A stretch of DNA of 64,000 nt from Flavobacteriales bacterium UBA2306 (lineage in GTDB: Bacteria > Bacteroidota > Bacteroidia > Flavobacteriales > Weeksellaceae), in contig DDVS01000005.1 of assembly GCA_002345565.1 (NCBI GenBank), forward strand, positions 1 through 64,000. Direction: 5' to 3'. This document shows positions 16,268 through 24,465 of this stretch, in pieces (positions within the stretch are counted from its first letter, which is position 1; the number at the start of each line of letters is the position of its first letter). Below the pieces are notes generated by a model. It saw nothing but the letters and a program-made list of their open reading frames with translations, was not told where the DNA came from and did no database searches. Made by a program: the position numbers and the translations under genes.

Positions 16268-17398
16268 ATGTCAACACTCACTTTTGCCGAGAAAATCGCA
16301 CAAGCCGAGAATTTTCTCCCCATCAACGGAACAGATTTTATAGAGTTTTATGTCGGAAATGCCAAGCAAGCCGCCCATTTTTACAAAACAGCGTTCGGTT
16401 TTCAGTCTGTTGCTTATGCAGGACCTGAAACTGGCGTTAGAGACAGAGCGTCTTATGTTCTTCAGCAAGGAAAAATCCGATTGGTTCTAACTTCCGGGCT
16501 CAAATCAGATTCTCCAATTTGCCAGCATCAACAGAAACACGGTGATGGTGTTAAGATTTTGGCACTTTGGGTGGATGATGCTTACAAAGCTTTTGAAGAA
16601 ACGACTAAACGTGGTGGAAAACCTTATTTGGAACCTCAAACTTTGACGGATGAATTCGGGGAATTGAAAATGTCTGGCGTTTATACTTACGGTGAAACCG
16701 TGCATATGTTCATAGAACGCAAAAATTACAATGGTGCTTTTATGCCGGGCTATGAAAAATGGGAAAGTGATTATAATCCTTCCGATGTTGGATTGCTATA
16801 CGTTGACCATTGTGTAGGAAATGTAGGTTGGGACAGAATGATTCCGACTGTTGAATGGTACGAAAAAGTAATGGGATTCGTTAATATACTTTCGTTTGAC
16901 GATAAACAAATCAATACAGAATATTCTGCTTTGATGTCAAAAGTAATGTCCAATGGAAACGGCTATGCTAAATTCCCAATCAACGAACCAGCTGAAGGGC
17001 AGAAAAAATCTCAGGTAGAAGAATATCTGGATTTCTATGAAGGCGAAGGCGTTCAACACATTGCGGTTGCGACAAAAGATATTGTGAAAACTGTTACAGA
17101 ACTTAAAAATAGAGGCGTAGAATTTCTTTCTTCGCCACCAGAAGCTTATTACGAGATGATTCCGGAGAGAGTAGGCGATATTGATGAAGATATCAAAAAA
17201 CTTCAGAATCTTGGAATTTTGGTGGATTGTGATGAAGAAGGTTACCTGCTTCAGATTTTCACAAAACCTGTGGAAGACAGACCAACATTGTTTTACGAAA
17301 TAATCGAAAGACATGGTGCACAAAGTTTCGGAGCTGGTAATTTTAAGGCGCTTTTCGAAGCTTTGGAAAGAGAGCAAGAGAGACGTGGAAACTTATAA
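16268..17398 (+). CDS. hppD: 4-hydroxyphenylpyruvate dioxygenase
   Basis: 376 residues made of two vicinal-oxygen-chelate halves. It converts 4-hydroxyphenylpyruvate to homogentisate. The Fe(II) ligands are visible as H181 (YVDHCVGNV), H264 (GVQHIAVAT) and E344 (LFYEIIER). The C-terminal GAQSFGAGNFKALFEALE is the family's closing helix. It is followed after 82 nt, which include a hairpin, by fahA. A candidate operator lies upstream. Confidence 0.95.
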   Translation: MSTLTFAEKIAQAENFLPINGTDFIEFYVGNAKQAAHFYKTAFGFQSVAYAGPETGVRDRASYVLQQGKIRLVLTSGLKSDSPICQHQQKHGDGVKILALWVDDAYKAFEETTKRGGKPYLEPQTLTDEFGELKMSGVYTYGETVHMFIERKNYNGAFMPGYEKWESDYNPSDVGLLYVDHCVGNVGWDRMIPTVEWYEKVMGFVNILSFDDKQINTEYSALMSKVMSNGNGYAKFPINEPAEGQKKSQVEEYLDFYEGEGVQHIAVATKDIVKTVTELKNRGVEFLSSPPEAYYEMIPERVGDIDEDIKKLQNLGILVDCDEEGYLLQIFTKPVEDRPTLFYEIIERHGAQSFGAGNFKALFEALEREQERRGNL

Positions 17399-17425
17399 AC
17401 CCAAATTATTTTCATATATTTTTAC

Positions 17426-17458
17426 AATTAAAGCATTATTTTAATGCTTTAATTTTTT
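17426..17458 (+). terminator. Hairpin between hppD and fahA
   Basis: AATTAAAGCATTA and TAATGCTTTAATT form a perfect 13-bp stem with loop TTT, followed by TTTT. It has the form of an intrinsic terminator, but fahA starts only 22 nt later on the same strand. It may therefore be a partial terminator that sets the hppD:fahA ratio, or fahA has its own promoter. Confidence 0.65.
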
Positions 17459-17480
17459 AATCTAATTCTAAATTCAAAAA

Positions 17481-18737
17481 ATGAAATGCTTCATCAATTA
17501 TCCTGCAGATTCCGATTTTTCAATTCATAATATTCCGTTTGGAGTTTGTGTTTTTAACAAAGAATTTATTGCTTGTGCTACAAGAATCGGCGATATTATC
17601 ATCGATTTGGCAACATTATTTGACCTTGGTTATTTTGAAGATATCAAAGGTTTCGAAGAAAATGTTTTCGAAGGTTACACGATTAACGAATTCATAGAAT
17701 TGGGAAAACCGATTACGAATAAAGTTCGTGAAAGGATTCAGCAATTGTTGTTAGAAGATTCTTTGCTTTCGAAAGATGAAAGAGCTTTGGAAGAATGTTT
17801 CTATAATTTGGATGAAATCCAAATGATGATGCCTTTACACATCCCGAATTACACGGATTTTTACAGCAGTATTCAACACGCAACCAATGTCGGGATGATG
17901 TTCCGCGATCCTGCAAATGCATTGTTACCAAATTGGAAACATCTGCCGGTGGGTTATCACGGTCGCGCTTCGTCTATTGTTTTGTCAGGGATCGATATCA
18001 CAAGACCTTGCGGACAAATCAAACCTGCAGATTCAGATAAACCGATTTTTAGCGCATCAAAACAACTCGATTTCGAATTGGAAATGGCTTTTGTTGTCAA
18101 TAAAAATACAGATTTGGGAGAAAGGATTTCTATTGCGGAAGCAGAAGATGCAATTTTTGGATTGATGATTTTCAACGATTGGTCAGCAAGAGATATTCAA
18201 AGTTGGGAATATGTTCCGTTGGGGCCGTTTTTAGGTAAGAATTTTGGTTCATCTATCTCGCCTTGGATTGTGACATTGGAAGCTTTACAACCATTTAAAA
18301 CTCAATCTCCGAAGCAAGAACCGGAAGTTTTAGATTATCTGAAATTCGAGGGTGATAAAAATTACGACATCAATCTTGAAGTTTATTTGAAGCCGGAAAA
18401 TTCTGACGACAATCTGATTTCTGAGAGCAATTACAAGTTTATGTATTGGAATATGTGTCAGCAATTGGCACATCATACTATTAATGGCTGTAATGTTGAA
18501 GTTGGCGATGTTTATGCCAGTGGAACTATTTCCGGAGAAAATGAAAAATCTTACGGTTCTATGCTGGAATTGACTTGGAGAGGAACCAAACCTTTGCAAC
18601 TCAAAAACGGAATCGAAAGAAAATTCATAGAAGATGGCGATACGATTACGATGAAAGCTTGGTCAGAAAAGGACGGAATCCGCGTTGGATTCGGCGAAGT
18701 TTACGGAAAGATTTTGCCGGCGGTTCCATTTAATTAA
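17481..18737 (+). CDS. fahA: Fumarylacetoacetase
   Basis: 418 residues. It hydrolyses fumarylacetoacetate to fumarate and acetoacetate, the last step of the homogentisate route. The N-terminal SH3-like domain begins with the family signature IPFGVCVF. The catalytic domain shows DFYSSIQHATNVG, GYHGRASS, the metal-binding acidic residues in DFELEMAFVV, and FNDWSARDIQSWEYVPLGPF. A separate maleylacetoacetate isomerase is not seen in the window. Confidence 0.94.
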   Translation: MKCFINYPADSDFSIHNIPFGVCVFNKEFIACATRIGDIIIDLATLFDLGYFEDIKGFEENVFEGYTINEFIELGKPITNKVRERIQQLLLEDSLLSKDERALEECFYNLDEIQMMMPLHIPNYTDFYSSIQHATNVGMMFRDPANALLPNWKHLPVGYHGRASSIVLSGIDITRPCGQIKPADSDKPIFSASKQLDFELEMAFVVNKNTDLGERISIAEAEDAIFGLMIFNDWSARDIQSWEYVPLGPFLGKNFGSSISPWIVTLEALQPFKTQSPKQEPEVLDYLKFEGDKNYDINLEVYLKPENSDDNLISESNYKFMYWNMCQQLAHHTINGCNVEVGDVYASGTISGENEKSYGSMLELTWRGTKPLQLKNGIERKFIEDGDTITMKAWSEKDGIRVGFGEVYGKILPAVPFN

Positions 18738-18744
18738 ACAACCA

Positions 18745-18827
18745 CATAGACACAAAGATTTTTTCACAAGGCTCACAAATGATATAAATTAATGATCTTT
18801 GTGAAAAAACCTTGTGTTCTTTGTGTT
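18745..18827. repeat. Dispersed long-hairpin repeat, CACAAAG family, copy 2 (divergent)
   Basis: The segments ACACAAAGA, CACAAGG and TCACAAA on the left reappear in reverse complement order on the right (TTTGTGA, CCTTGTG, TTTGTGT). Together they form an imperfect hairpin with arms of about 30 bp. It fills the gap between fahA and the flavin reductase-like gene. It is less similar to the other three copies than they are to each other. Confidence 0.6.
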
Positions 18828-18840
18828 TAAAAGCAAACTT

Positions 18841-19665
18841 ATGAAAACAATTATCCCTTCCGAAATTTCCGCAGTTCAATTGCAACAAGTAATGCAAACG
18901 GCGATTGCTCCAAGACCGATTGCTTTGGCAAGTACGATTAACAGCAAAGGAGAAATCAATCTTTCGCCTTTCAGTTTTTTTAATATGTTCAGCACGGTTC
19001 CGCCTGTTGTGATTATTTCGCCTTCCAGAAGAGTGCGTGATAATACCACAAAACATACTTTGGAAAATCTGAAAGAAGTTCCGGAATTGGTGATTGGAAA
19101 TGTCAATTTTGATATGGTTCAGCAGGTTTCTTTAGCGAGTACAGAATATGAAGACGGCGTGAATGAGTTCATCAAATCAGGTTTGACAATGCAACATGCA
19201 GACATTGTAAAACCTGCTTTGATTGCAGAATCTCCCGTTAATTTCGAATGCAAGGTTTTGGAAATTAAATCGCTTGGAAATCTTGGAGGTTCAGGAAATC
19301 TTGTGATTGCAGAAATTGTGAAAATTCATATTGATGAAAAATATCTGAATGAAGTCGGAAATCTTGACCAAAAAAAATTGGATTTAGTAGCGAGATTGGG
19401 TAGTAATTTCTATTCCAGAAACAATGAAAATAATATCTTCGAAGTTCCTAAACCTTTGGTTACAAAAGGAATTGGTTACGACCAGCTTCCCAACGAAATC
19501 AAACAAAGCAATGTTTTTACAGGAAATGACCTGGGAATGCTCGCAAATGTCGAAATTTTACCAAATGGAGATTTTTCTTCGGAAAAAGATGTACATTTAT
19601 TAGCACAAAAGTTTTTAAAAAATAATGAAATCGAAAAAGCTTGGGAAATTTTGAGAATTGATTAA
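18841..19665 (+). CDS. Flavin reductase-like FMN-binding protein
   Basis: 274 residues. Residues 15-170 match the flavin reductase-like split-barrel fold (APRPIALASTINSKGEINLSPFSFFNMF; PPVVIISPSRR). This FMN-binding family often accompanies hmgA, hppD and fahA in Bacteroidota, and its substrate is not established. The ATG at 18841 is chosen because it opens the conserved part. A start 27 nt earlier would lie in the preceding hairpin repeat. It ends 3 nt before the convergent toxin gene, with no terminator between them. Confidence 0.83.
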   Translation: MKTIIPSEISAVQLQQVMQTAIAPRPIALASTINSKGEINLSPFSFFNMFSTVPPVVIISPSRRVRDNTTKHTLENLKEVPELVIGNVNFDMVQQVSLASTEYEDGVNEFIKSGLTMQHADIVKPALIAESPVNFECKVLEIKSLGNLGGSGNLVIAEIVKIHIDEKYLNEVGNLDQKKLDLVARLGSNFYSRNNENNIFEVPKPLVTKGIGYDQLPNEIKQSNVFTGNDLGMLANVEILPNGDFSSEKDVHLLAQKFLKNNEIEKAWEILRID

Positions 19666-19668
19666 AAA

Positions 19669-19974
19669 TTATTTCTCTCGTTCTATTTTTAAAGGATTTT
19701 GGCGAGTGTCAAAAATGTCAACGATTCTGATTTCATCTTGCACAAACTTATAAATCACTTTATAATTTCCTACAAGCAGATATCTATATTTTTGATTTAA
19801 CTTTTCAAGATTCAGTTCAGTTTGTCCAGATTCAGGATTTTGAATCAATTGTTTTGTAGAAGCTAAAATTTGTTTGCGGATTTTATGTGCAACTTTTTTA
19901 TTGGCATTTTTAGAATAATAATCGAAAATATCTTTAATATTTTGAATTGCAAAATCCGTCCAAATGATTTTCAT
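19669..19974 (-). CDS. RelE/ParE-family toxin
   Basis: 101 residues with the ParE layout. Two N-terminal helices (FAIQNIKDIFDYYSKNA; HKIRKQILASTKQLIQNPESGQ) are followed by a beta sheet (YRYLLVGNYKVIYKF; IRIVDIFDTRQNP). ParE toxins inhibit gyrase and RelE toxins cleave mRNA. The DxRQNP ending with no obvious catalytic histidine favours ParE. The gene starts 2 nt after the antitoxin's stop. Confidence 0.85.
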   Translation of the reverse strand: MKIIWTDFAIQNIKDIFDYYSKNANKKVAHKIRKQILASTKQLIQNPESGQTELNLEKLNQKYRYLLVGNYKVIYKFVQDEIRIVDIFDTRQNPLKIEREK

Positions 19975-19976
19975 TA

Positions 19977-20216
19977 CTACCAGTTTGAAGAAATTTTCTC
20001 CAGTTCTTCTTGAGTTTTGAATCTTCCATTTTCAAAATCTTCTTCAGATTTGGCGATTCTTTCGTGAAGTTCTTCCATTGTAAATGGCTTCAATTCTTTT
20101 TCAGATTGTTTGGCTTTTTTCAAAAGTTTTTCGAACTGAGAAATTAACTCCTCACTTTGAAGATTCAGAAAAGCCTGAACAAATTCTATTTTTCTCGTTT
20201 CGATATTCATTTTCAA
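19977..20216 (-). CDS. Antitoxin of the ParE-type pair
   Basis: 79 residues, hydrophilic and helical, 2 nt upstream of the toxin gene in antitoxin-toxin order. The N-terminal half (IEFVQAFLNLQSEELISQFEKLL) forms the amphipathic oligomerisation part. The C-terminal half (MEELHERIAKSEEDFENGRF) is the usual toxin-wrapping segment. Similar short Bacteroidota antitoxins lack an obvious DNA-binding domain. A second Met at residue 3 is an alternative start. Confidence 0.78.
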   Translation of the reverse strand: MKMNIETRKIEFVQAFLNLQSEELISQFEKLLKKAKQSEKELKPFTMEELHERIAKSEEDFENGRFKTQEELEKISSNW

Positions 20217-20264
20217 TAGGTTTTAATCAAATTTACAAATTTATTCTTAATGAAAATCGAAAAT

Positions 20265-22007
20265 CTATTGAGTATCAATTTCACTCACAACCTGAGCTTT
20301 ATAAAGAACAGAATAATAACCATTCTTAGCCAGAAGTTCCTGATGCGTTCCTTCTTCAACAATCAGTCCGTGGTCCATTACGATGATTTTATCAGCTTTT
20401 TCAATTGTAGAAAGTCTATGTGCGATGATGATTGAAGTTCTATTTTTCGTGATTTTTTCAGTTGCTCTTTGGATTAATTTTTCACTTTCGTGGTCAATGG
20501 ATGAAGTCGCTTCGTCGAGAATCAAAATTTTTGGGTCAGAAAGATAAGCTCTCAAAAATGATAATAATTGTCTTTGTCCGAGAGAAATAGAAGAACCTCT
20601 TTCGCTCACAACATAATCGTAACCGTTAGGAAGTTTTTCTATGAACTCATCCACTTCAATTTCACGCGCTGCTTTTTTGATCTTTTCAAGCGTAATTTCT
20701 TCATCACCCAAAGTCAGGTTTTCAAAAATACTGCCGTGGAAAAGGAAAACATCCTGAAGAACAACACCAATATGACTTCTCAGATTGTACAATTCATAAT
20801 CTCGGATGTCAACGCCGTCCAGCATTATTTTTCCGGAATTAATATCATATAATCTTGTAATCAGACTGATAATCGTGGATTTGCCGGCTCCGGTTGCGCC
20901 GACAATGGCGACAGTTTCACCTGGATTTACTTTGAAATCAATGCCTTTCAGAACTTCTTGTTTATCATCGTAAGCAAAATGAACTTTCTCAAACTCAATT
21001 TTTCCGTCAAAATGGTCTTTGGCAATTGTTCCGTTATTCGGCATCGCTTGGTCTTCGTCCATCACGCCAAGAACTCTTTCTGCACCTACAATTCCTCTCT
21101 GGATATTATTAAATCTATCCGCAATCTGTCTCAATGGACGAATCAACATATTGATAAACTGGATAAACGCAATGATAACTCCAGGCGTAGATTTGATAAA
21201 ACCACCATAAAATAGAATAAATCCTATAAAAAGTGACGAAATCAATTCAACAACAGGAAAGAATAATGAAAAGATAAAAACTGTTTTTAGTAAAGCTTTT
21301 TTCAGTTCAATATTAATCGTGTCAAATTTCTTAAACTCAGCTTCTTCTCTGCTGAAAACCTGAATCAATGACATCCCGGCCAAACGTTCCTGCACAAAAC
21401 TGTTTTGTGTAGCAGTCCAGCTTCTCTCGGAACCAAATGCAACTTTCAATTTCTTCTGGAAAACTCTCGTAATCACAACCATTATCGGAAGAATTGCCAG
21501 CGAAATCAAGCTGAGCTGCGTGTCAACCTGAAACATCGCAAAAAGAACCATTACGATTCTCAAGATATCTCCAAAAACCATTAAAAACCCGTCTGTATAA
21601 ACTGTCGCAATCGTTTCAACATCGCCGACAGCTCTTGTTACAAGATTTCCGATTGCAGTTTTGTCAAAAAAAGCAGTCTTGAAATAAATCAGTTTGTGAT
21701 ACAATCTTTCCCTGATATCACGGATAACATTCTGAGAAATGAAATTCGAGAAATAAACCAGGAAAAAGTTAAGAACCGTTTCTGCAATTACCAATCCAAT
21801 CAGCAGATAGATGTGCTTCATCAGCTGTGCTTTATCTTTCAGCTGAACAATGTCTATATCGACAACATTTTTAGTAAGAATTGGTCTGTAGGTGGAAACT
21901 ATCGCCAAAAAAATTGAAATAATCAGTGTGAAAATAAACCACGACCTAAATTTCATTCCGATTAAAAATAATCGCTTGACAATGTCCCAAGTATTTTGTT
22001 GTTTCAT
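20265..22007 (-). CDS. MsbA-like ABC exporter (permease-ATPase fusion)
   Basis: 580 residues, a half-transporter that would work as a homodimer in the inner membrane. A six-helix ABC transmembrane domain spans about 1-310. The nucleotide-binding domain has Walker A GATGAGKST, a Q loop (GVVLQDVFLF), signature SLGQRQ, Walker B ILILDEATSSID and the H loop IIAHRLSTI. Members of this group export lipids, peptides or drugs; the substrate is unknown. It is transcribed on the same strand as the toxin-antitoxin pair but 48 nt away. Confidence 0.92.
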   Translation of the reverse strand: MKQQNTWDIVKRLFLIGMKFRSWFIFTLIISIFLAIVSTYRPILTKNVVDIDIVQLKDKAQLMKHIYLLIGLVIAETVLNFFLVYFSNFISQNVIRDIRERLYHKLIYFKTAFFDKTAIGNLVTRAVGDVETIATVYTDGFLMVFGDILRIVMVLFAMFQVDTQLSLISLAILPIMVVITRVFQKKLKVAFGSERSWTATQNSFVQERLAGMSLIQVFSREEAEFKKFDTINIELKKALLKTVFIFSLFFPVVELISSLFIGFILFYGGFIKSTPGVIIAFIQFINMLIRPLRQIADRFNNIQRGIVGAERVLGVMDEDQAMPNNGTIAKDHFDGKIEFEKVHFAYDDKQEVLKGIDFKVNPGETVAIVGATGAGKSTIISLITRLYDINSGKIMLDGVDIRDYELYNLRSHIGVVLQDVFLFHGSIFENLTLGDEEITLEKIKKAAREIEVDEFIEKLPNGYDYVVSERGSSISLGQRQLLSFLRAYLSDPKILILDEATSSIDHESEKLIQRATEKITKNRTSIIIAHRLSTIEKADKIIVMDHGLIVEEGTHQELLAKNGYYSVLYKAQVVSEIDTQ

Positions 22008-22107
22008 CTATTTTAAGAATTCCAGAAATTTTTTCAGAATTGAAAAAAATCTTTGCAAAAATAAGATTTTAAAAATTGAAATATCAGCCTAATGATTTAA
22101 ATATAAA

Positions 22108-22842
22108 TTAAAAATCATAGCCAACATCTACCAAAAAAAGACCTTGCGCAGGAGCGGAAACACCAGCAGAATTTCGGAATTTGGCTTCGATGATTTTTCG
22201 CAAATCGTTTGGTGTAATTTTTCCGCTTCCGACTTCAACCATTGTTCCTACAATCGCTCTTACCATATTTCTCAGAAATCGGTCCGCAGAAATTGTGAAT
22301 TTCAATTGATTGCCAATCTGTTCCCATTCTGCTTTGTAGATTCTGCAGATATTGGTTTTGTTATCGGTGTGGAGTTTGGCAAAACTTGTAAAATCATCAT
22401 ATTCGAAAAGGATTTTGCAGGCTTCATTCATCAAGTCAATATTCAAAGGTTTTTGACGCCAATATTGCAAAGAAGAATCCTTAGAAAACGGATTTTTTTC
22501 TAAAGAAATGTAATATTCATAAGTTCTGAAAGTCGCACTGAATCTTGCGTGCATATCATCAGCAACTTCAAAGATTCTTTTAATCGCGATATTTTCTGAC
22601 AAAAAAGAATTGAGTTTATGAACCAAGTTTTCATCAAGGTTTTGTTGAGTTTCAAAATGCGCAAACATTTTCTTAGCGTGAACGCCCGTGTCTGTTCTCC
22701 CAGCTCCGGTTGTTTTGATAGGTTCACGAAGAATCGTGGACAAAGCTTTTTCCAATTCTTCCTGAACAGAAATCTGTTTAGGCTGAATCTGATAACCAAA
22801 ATAAGCCGAACCGTTGTAAGAAAACTCTATAAAATATCTCAT
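22108..22842 (-). CDS. truA: tRNA pseudouridine synthase A
   Basis: 244 residues. It makes pseudouridine at positions 38-40 of tRNA anticodon arms. The catalytic loop is GAGRTDTGVHA (46-56) with D51. The N-terminal YFIEFSYNGSAYFGYQ and the C-terminal FLRNMVRAIVGTMVEVG are both typical. Divergent from the small membrane-protein gene at 22924. Confidence 0.95.
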   Translation of the reverse strand: MRYFIEFSYNGSAYFGYQIQPKQISVQEELEKALSTILREPIKTTGAGRTDTGVHAKKMFAHFETQQNLDENLVHKLNSFLSENIAIKRIFEVADDMHARFSATFRTYEYYISLEKNPFSKDSSLQYWRQKPLNIDLMNEACKILFEYDDFTSFAKLHTDNKTNICRIYKAEWEQIGNQLKFTISADRFLRNMVRAIVGTMVEVGSGKITPNDLRKIIEAKFRNSAGVSAPAQGLFLVDVGYDF

Positions 22843-22923
22843 GTCGGCTGTAAATTTCCTGAATTTTTTTTAATTATAAAGAATTCTTAATTCGTAATTT
22901 CGTGATTCGAAAAATCCTAAAGA

Positions 22924-23226
22924 ATGAAACCTCTCAAAACAAATAAACTTTCCAATCCTGCCGAATTTATAAAACTGATGGTCATTATATTTGTATTGGT
23001 TTCAGTATTTCTTTTCAGTCAAGGATCGTCGCAGACTCAAATTTTGGTCAATATTATCGTACTATTGATTCTTTTCATTGGTTTGCAACTCACATTTGTG
23101 ATTCTATATAAAAAAGGTGTCAAGACTTTAGCGTTTTGGATTCTGATGATTTTGCTGTTATTGGGAATATCACTTGCTGTTGCCACTTGGTATTTTGCAA
23201 AATATGGGATTAGTTTTAAGCTTTAA
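22924..23226 (+). CDS. Small membrane protein of unknown function
   Basis: 100 residues with three hydrophobic segments (about 17-32, 40-61, 70-92) and a basic N-terminus. I do not recognise a family. It lies 19 nt before the phosphodiesterase gene and probably shares its transcript. Confidence 0.65.
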   Translation: MKPLKTNKLSNPAEFIKLMVIIFVLVSVFLFSQGSSQTQILVNIIVLLILFIGLQLTFVILYKKGVKTLAFWILMILLLLGISLAVATWYFAKYGISFKL

Positions 23227-23245
23227 TAGTTAATTTAAATTTAAA

Positions 23246-23743
23246 ATGAAACGTATTCTTCTTTTATCAGACACACATTCTTACATCGATGACCGGATTC
23301 TTGATTATGCAAAAGATGCTGATGAAGTTTGGCATTGTGGAGATTTTGGGAATATGACTGTGATTGAAGAACTCGAAAAAATCAAACCAATTCGAGGAGT
23401 TTACGGTAATATTGACGAAGCTAAAATCCGAACGATTTTCCCAGAAGTTTTGAGTTTCAAATGCGAAGAAGTGGATGTTCTGATGATTCATATTGGTGGT
23501 TATCCTGATAAATATTCGCCTTTAGCAAAGAAAGAAATTGCGGAGAAAAAACCGATATTATTCATCTCCGGACATTCTCATATTCTGAAAGCAATGTTTG
23601 ATAAAAAGAATAATCTACTTCATCTTAATCCTGGTGCTTGCGGGAAATCAGGTTGGCACAAAGTAAGAACAATAATGCGTTTTACAATCCATAAAGATGA
23701 AATCAAGGATCTGGAAATCATAGAACTCGGAAGCCGGGTTTGA
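23246..23743 (+). CDS. YfcE/MJ0936-family metallophosphoesterase
   Basis: 165 residues with the calcineurin-like fold. Metal-binding motifs are LLSDTHS (6-12), CGDFGN (31-36), GNIDE (about 54-58), MIHIGG and GHSH (about 111-114). These small phosphodiesterases hydrolyse artificial or cyclic phosphodiesters, and the cellular substrate is not established. It is a compact single-domain protein of the usual family length. Confidence 0.9.
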   Translation: MKRILLLSDTHSYIDDRILDYAKDADEVWHCGDFGNMTVIEELEKIKPIRGVYGNIDEAKIRTIFPEVLSFKCEEVDVLMIHIGGYPDKYSPLAKKEIAEKKPILFISGHSHILKAMFDKKNNLLHLNPGACGKSGWHKVRTIMRFTIHKDEIKDLEIIELGSRV

Positions 23744-23804
23744 GAGTTTTAGAATTAAAGAGTTTGAGATTTTTTTAATCATTATTTATCAATTATAATT
23801 AAGG

Positions 23805-24299
23805 ATGAAAGTTGGAGATTTAGTTTCTGTAATCGACGAAAATCTTAGAGGTAAGGTTTTGAAAATTATTGCCAATCAGGTAAAAATTGAAGATGAACAC
23901 GGCTTCACTTATAATTTTTCGAAAGATCAATTAACAATCCTCGATTCCGATTTATACGAAAATTCTCCAATTATCAAGAAAAAAGAAACTCCAAAAATTA
24001 CCTCGAAAAAGCATAACAAAGCACCTTTGAAATTGGATTTGCATTTTGAATTATTAGTCAAAAATCCTTCAGATTATGAAGCGTTTGAAAGATTGATGAT
24101 CCAGAGAGAGAAATTGCAGGAAACCATTGATTTTTGTAGAAAGAATAAAATCAAAACGTTACAAATCATCCACGGAATTGGCGACGGCGTTTTGCAGAAA
24201 ATGGTTTATGATGTTTTGGAAGGTCTTACCAATATTGAATACGACAGCGATGGATTTTTTTATCATCAATCCGGAAATGTAGAAGTAAGGTTTTTGTAA
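23805..24299 (+). CDS. Smr-domain protein with N-terminal SH3-like domain
   Basis: 164 residues. Residues 1-50 look like a small beta-barrel (VGDLVSVIDENLRGKVLKI). A charged linker follows, then an Smr domain with LDLHFELL near 78-85 and the IIHGIGDGVLQ motif near 122-132. Smr domains of MutS2-like proteins nick DNA or RNA. Here the domain stands alone without a MutS ATPase, in the short form common in Bacteroidota. It is likely part of the run starting at 22924. Confidence 0.83.
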   Translation: MKVGDLVSVIDENLRGKVLKIIANQVKIEDEHGFTYNFSKDQLTILDSDLYENSPIIKKKETPKITSKKHNKAPLKLDLHFELLVKNPSDYEAFERLMIQREKLQETIDFCRKNKIKTLQIIHGIGDGVLQKMVYDVLEGLTNIEYDSDGFFYHQSGNVEVRFL

Positions 24300-24382
24300 G
24301 AATTATGTAATAAACAATATGAATAAATTAAATGTTTCGTTTGATTTGTTGTTTCATTATAGTTATTTGTGAAATTTTAATA

Positions 24383-24398
24383 TTTTTTTTTTTTTTTT
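24383..24398. repeat. 16-nt poly-T tract upstream of the SusC gene
   Basis: Sixteen consecutive T lie 68-83 nt before the SusC-like start, in its presumed promoter region. Homopolymers this long are prone to slippage and could change promoter spacing. No clean TAnnTTTG element is visible nearby; CATTTTTG at 24432-24439 is one mismatch away. Confidence 0.6.
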
Positions 24399-24465
24399 AT
24401 AATAAGTATTGTATTTGTTAAAATAAATTAACATTTTTGCCCAATTCAAAAATAAAAAAATTGAT

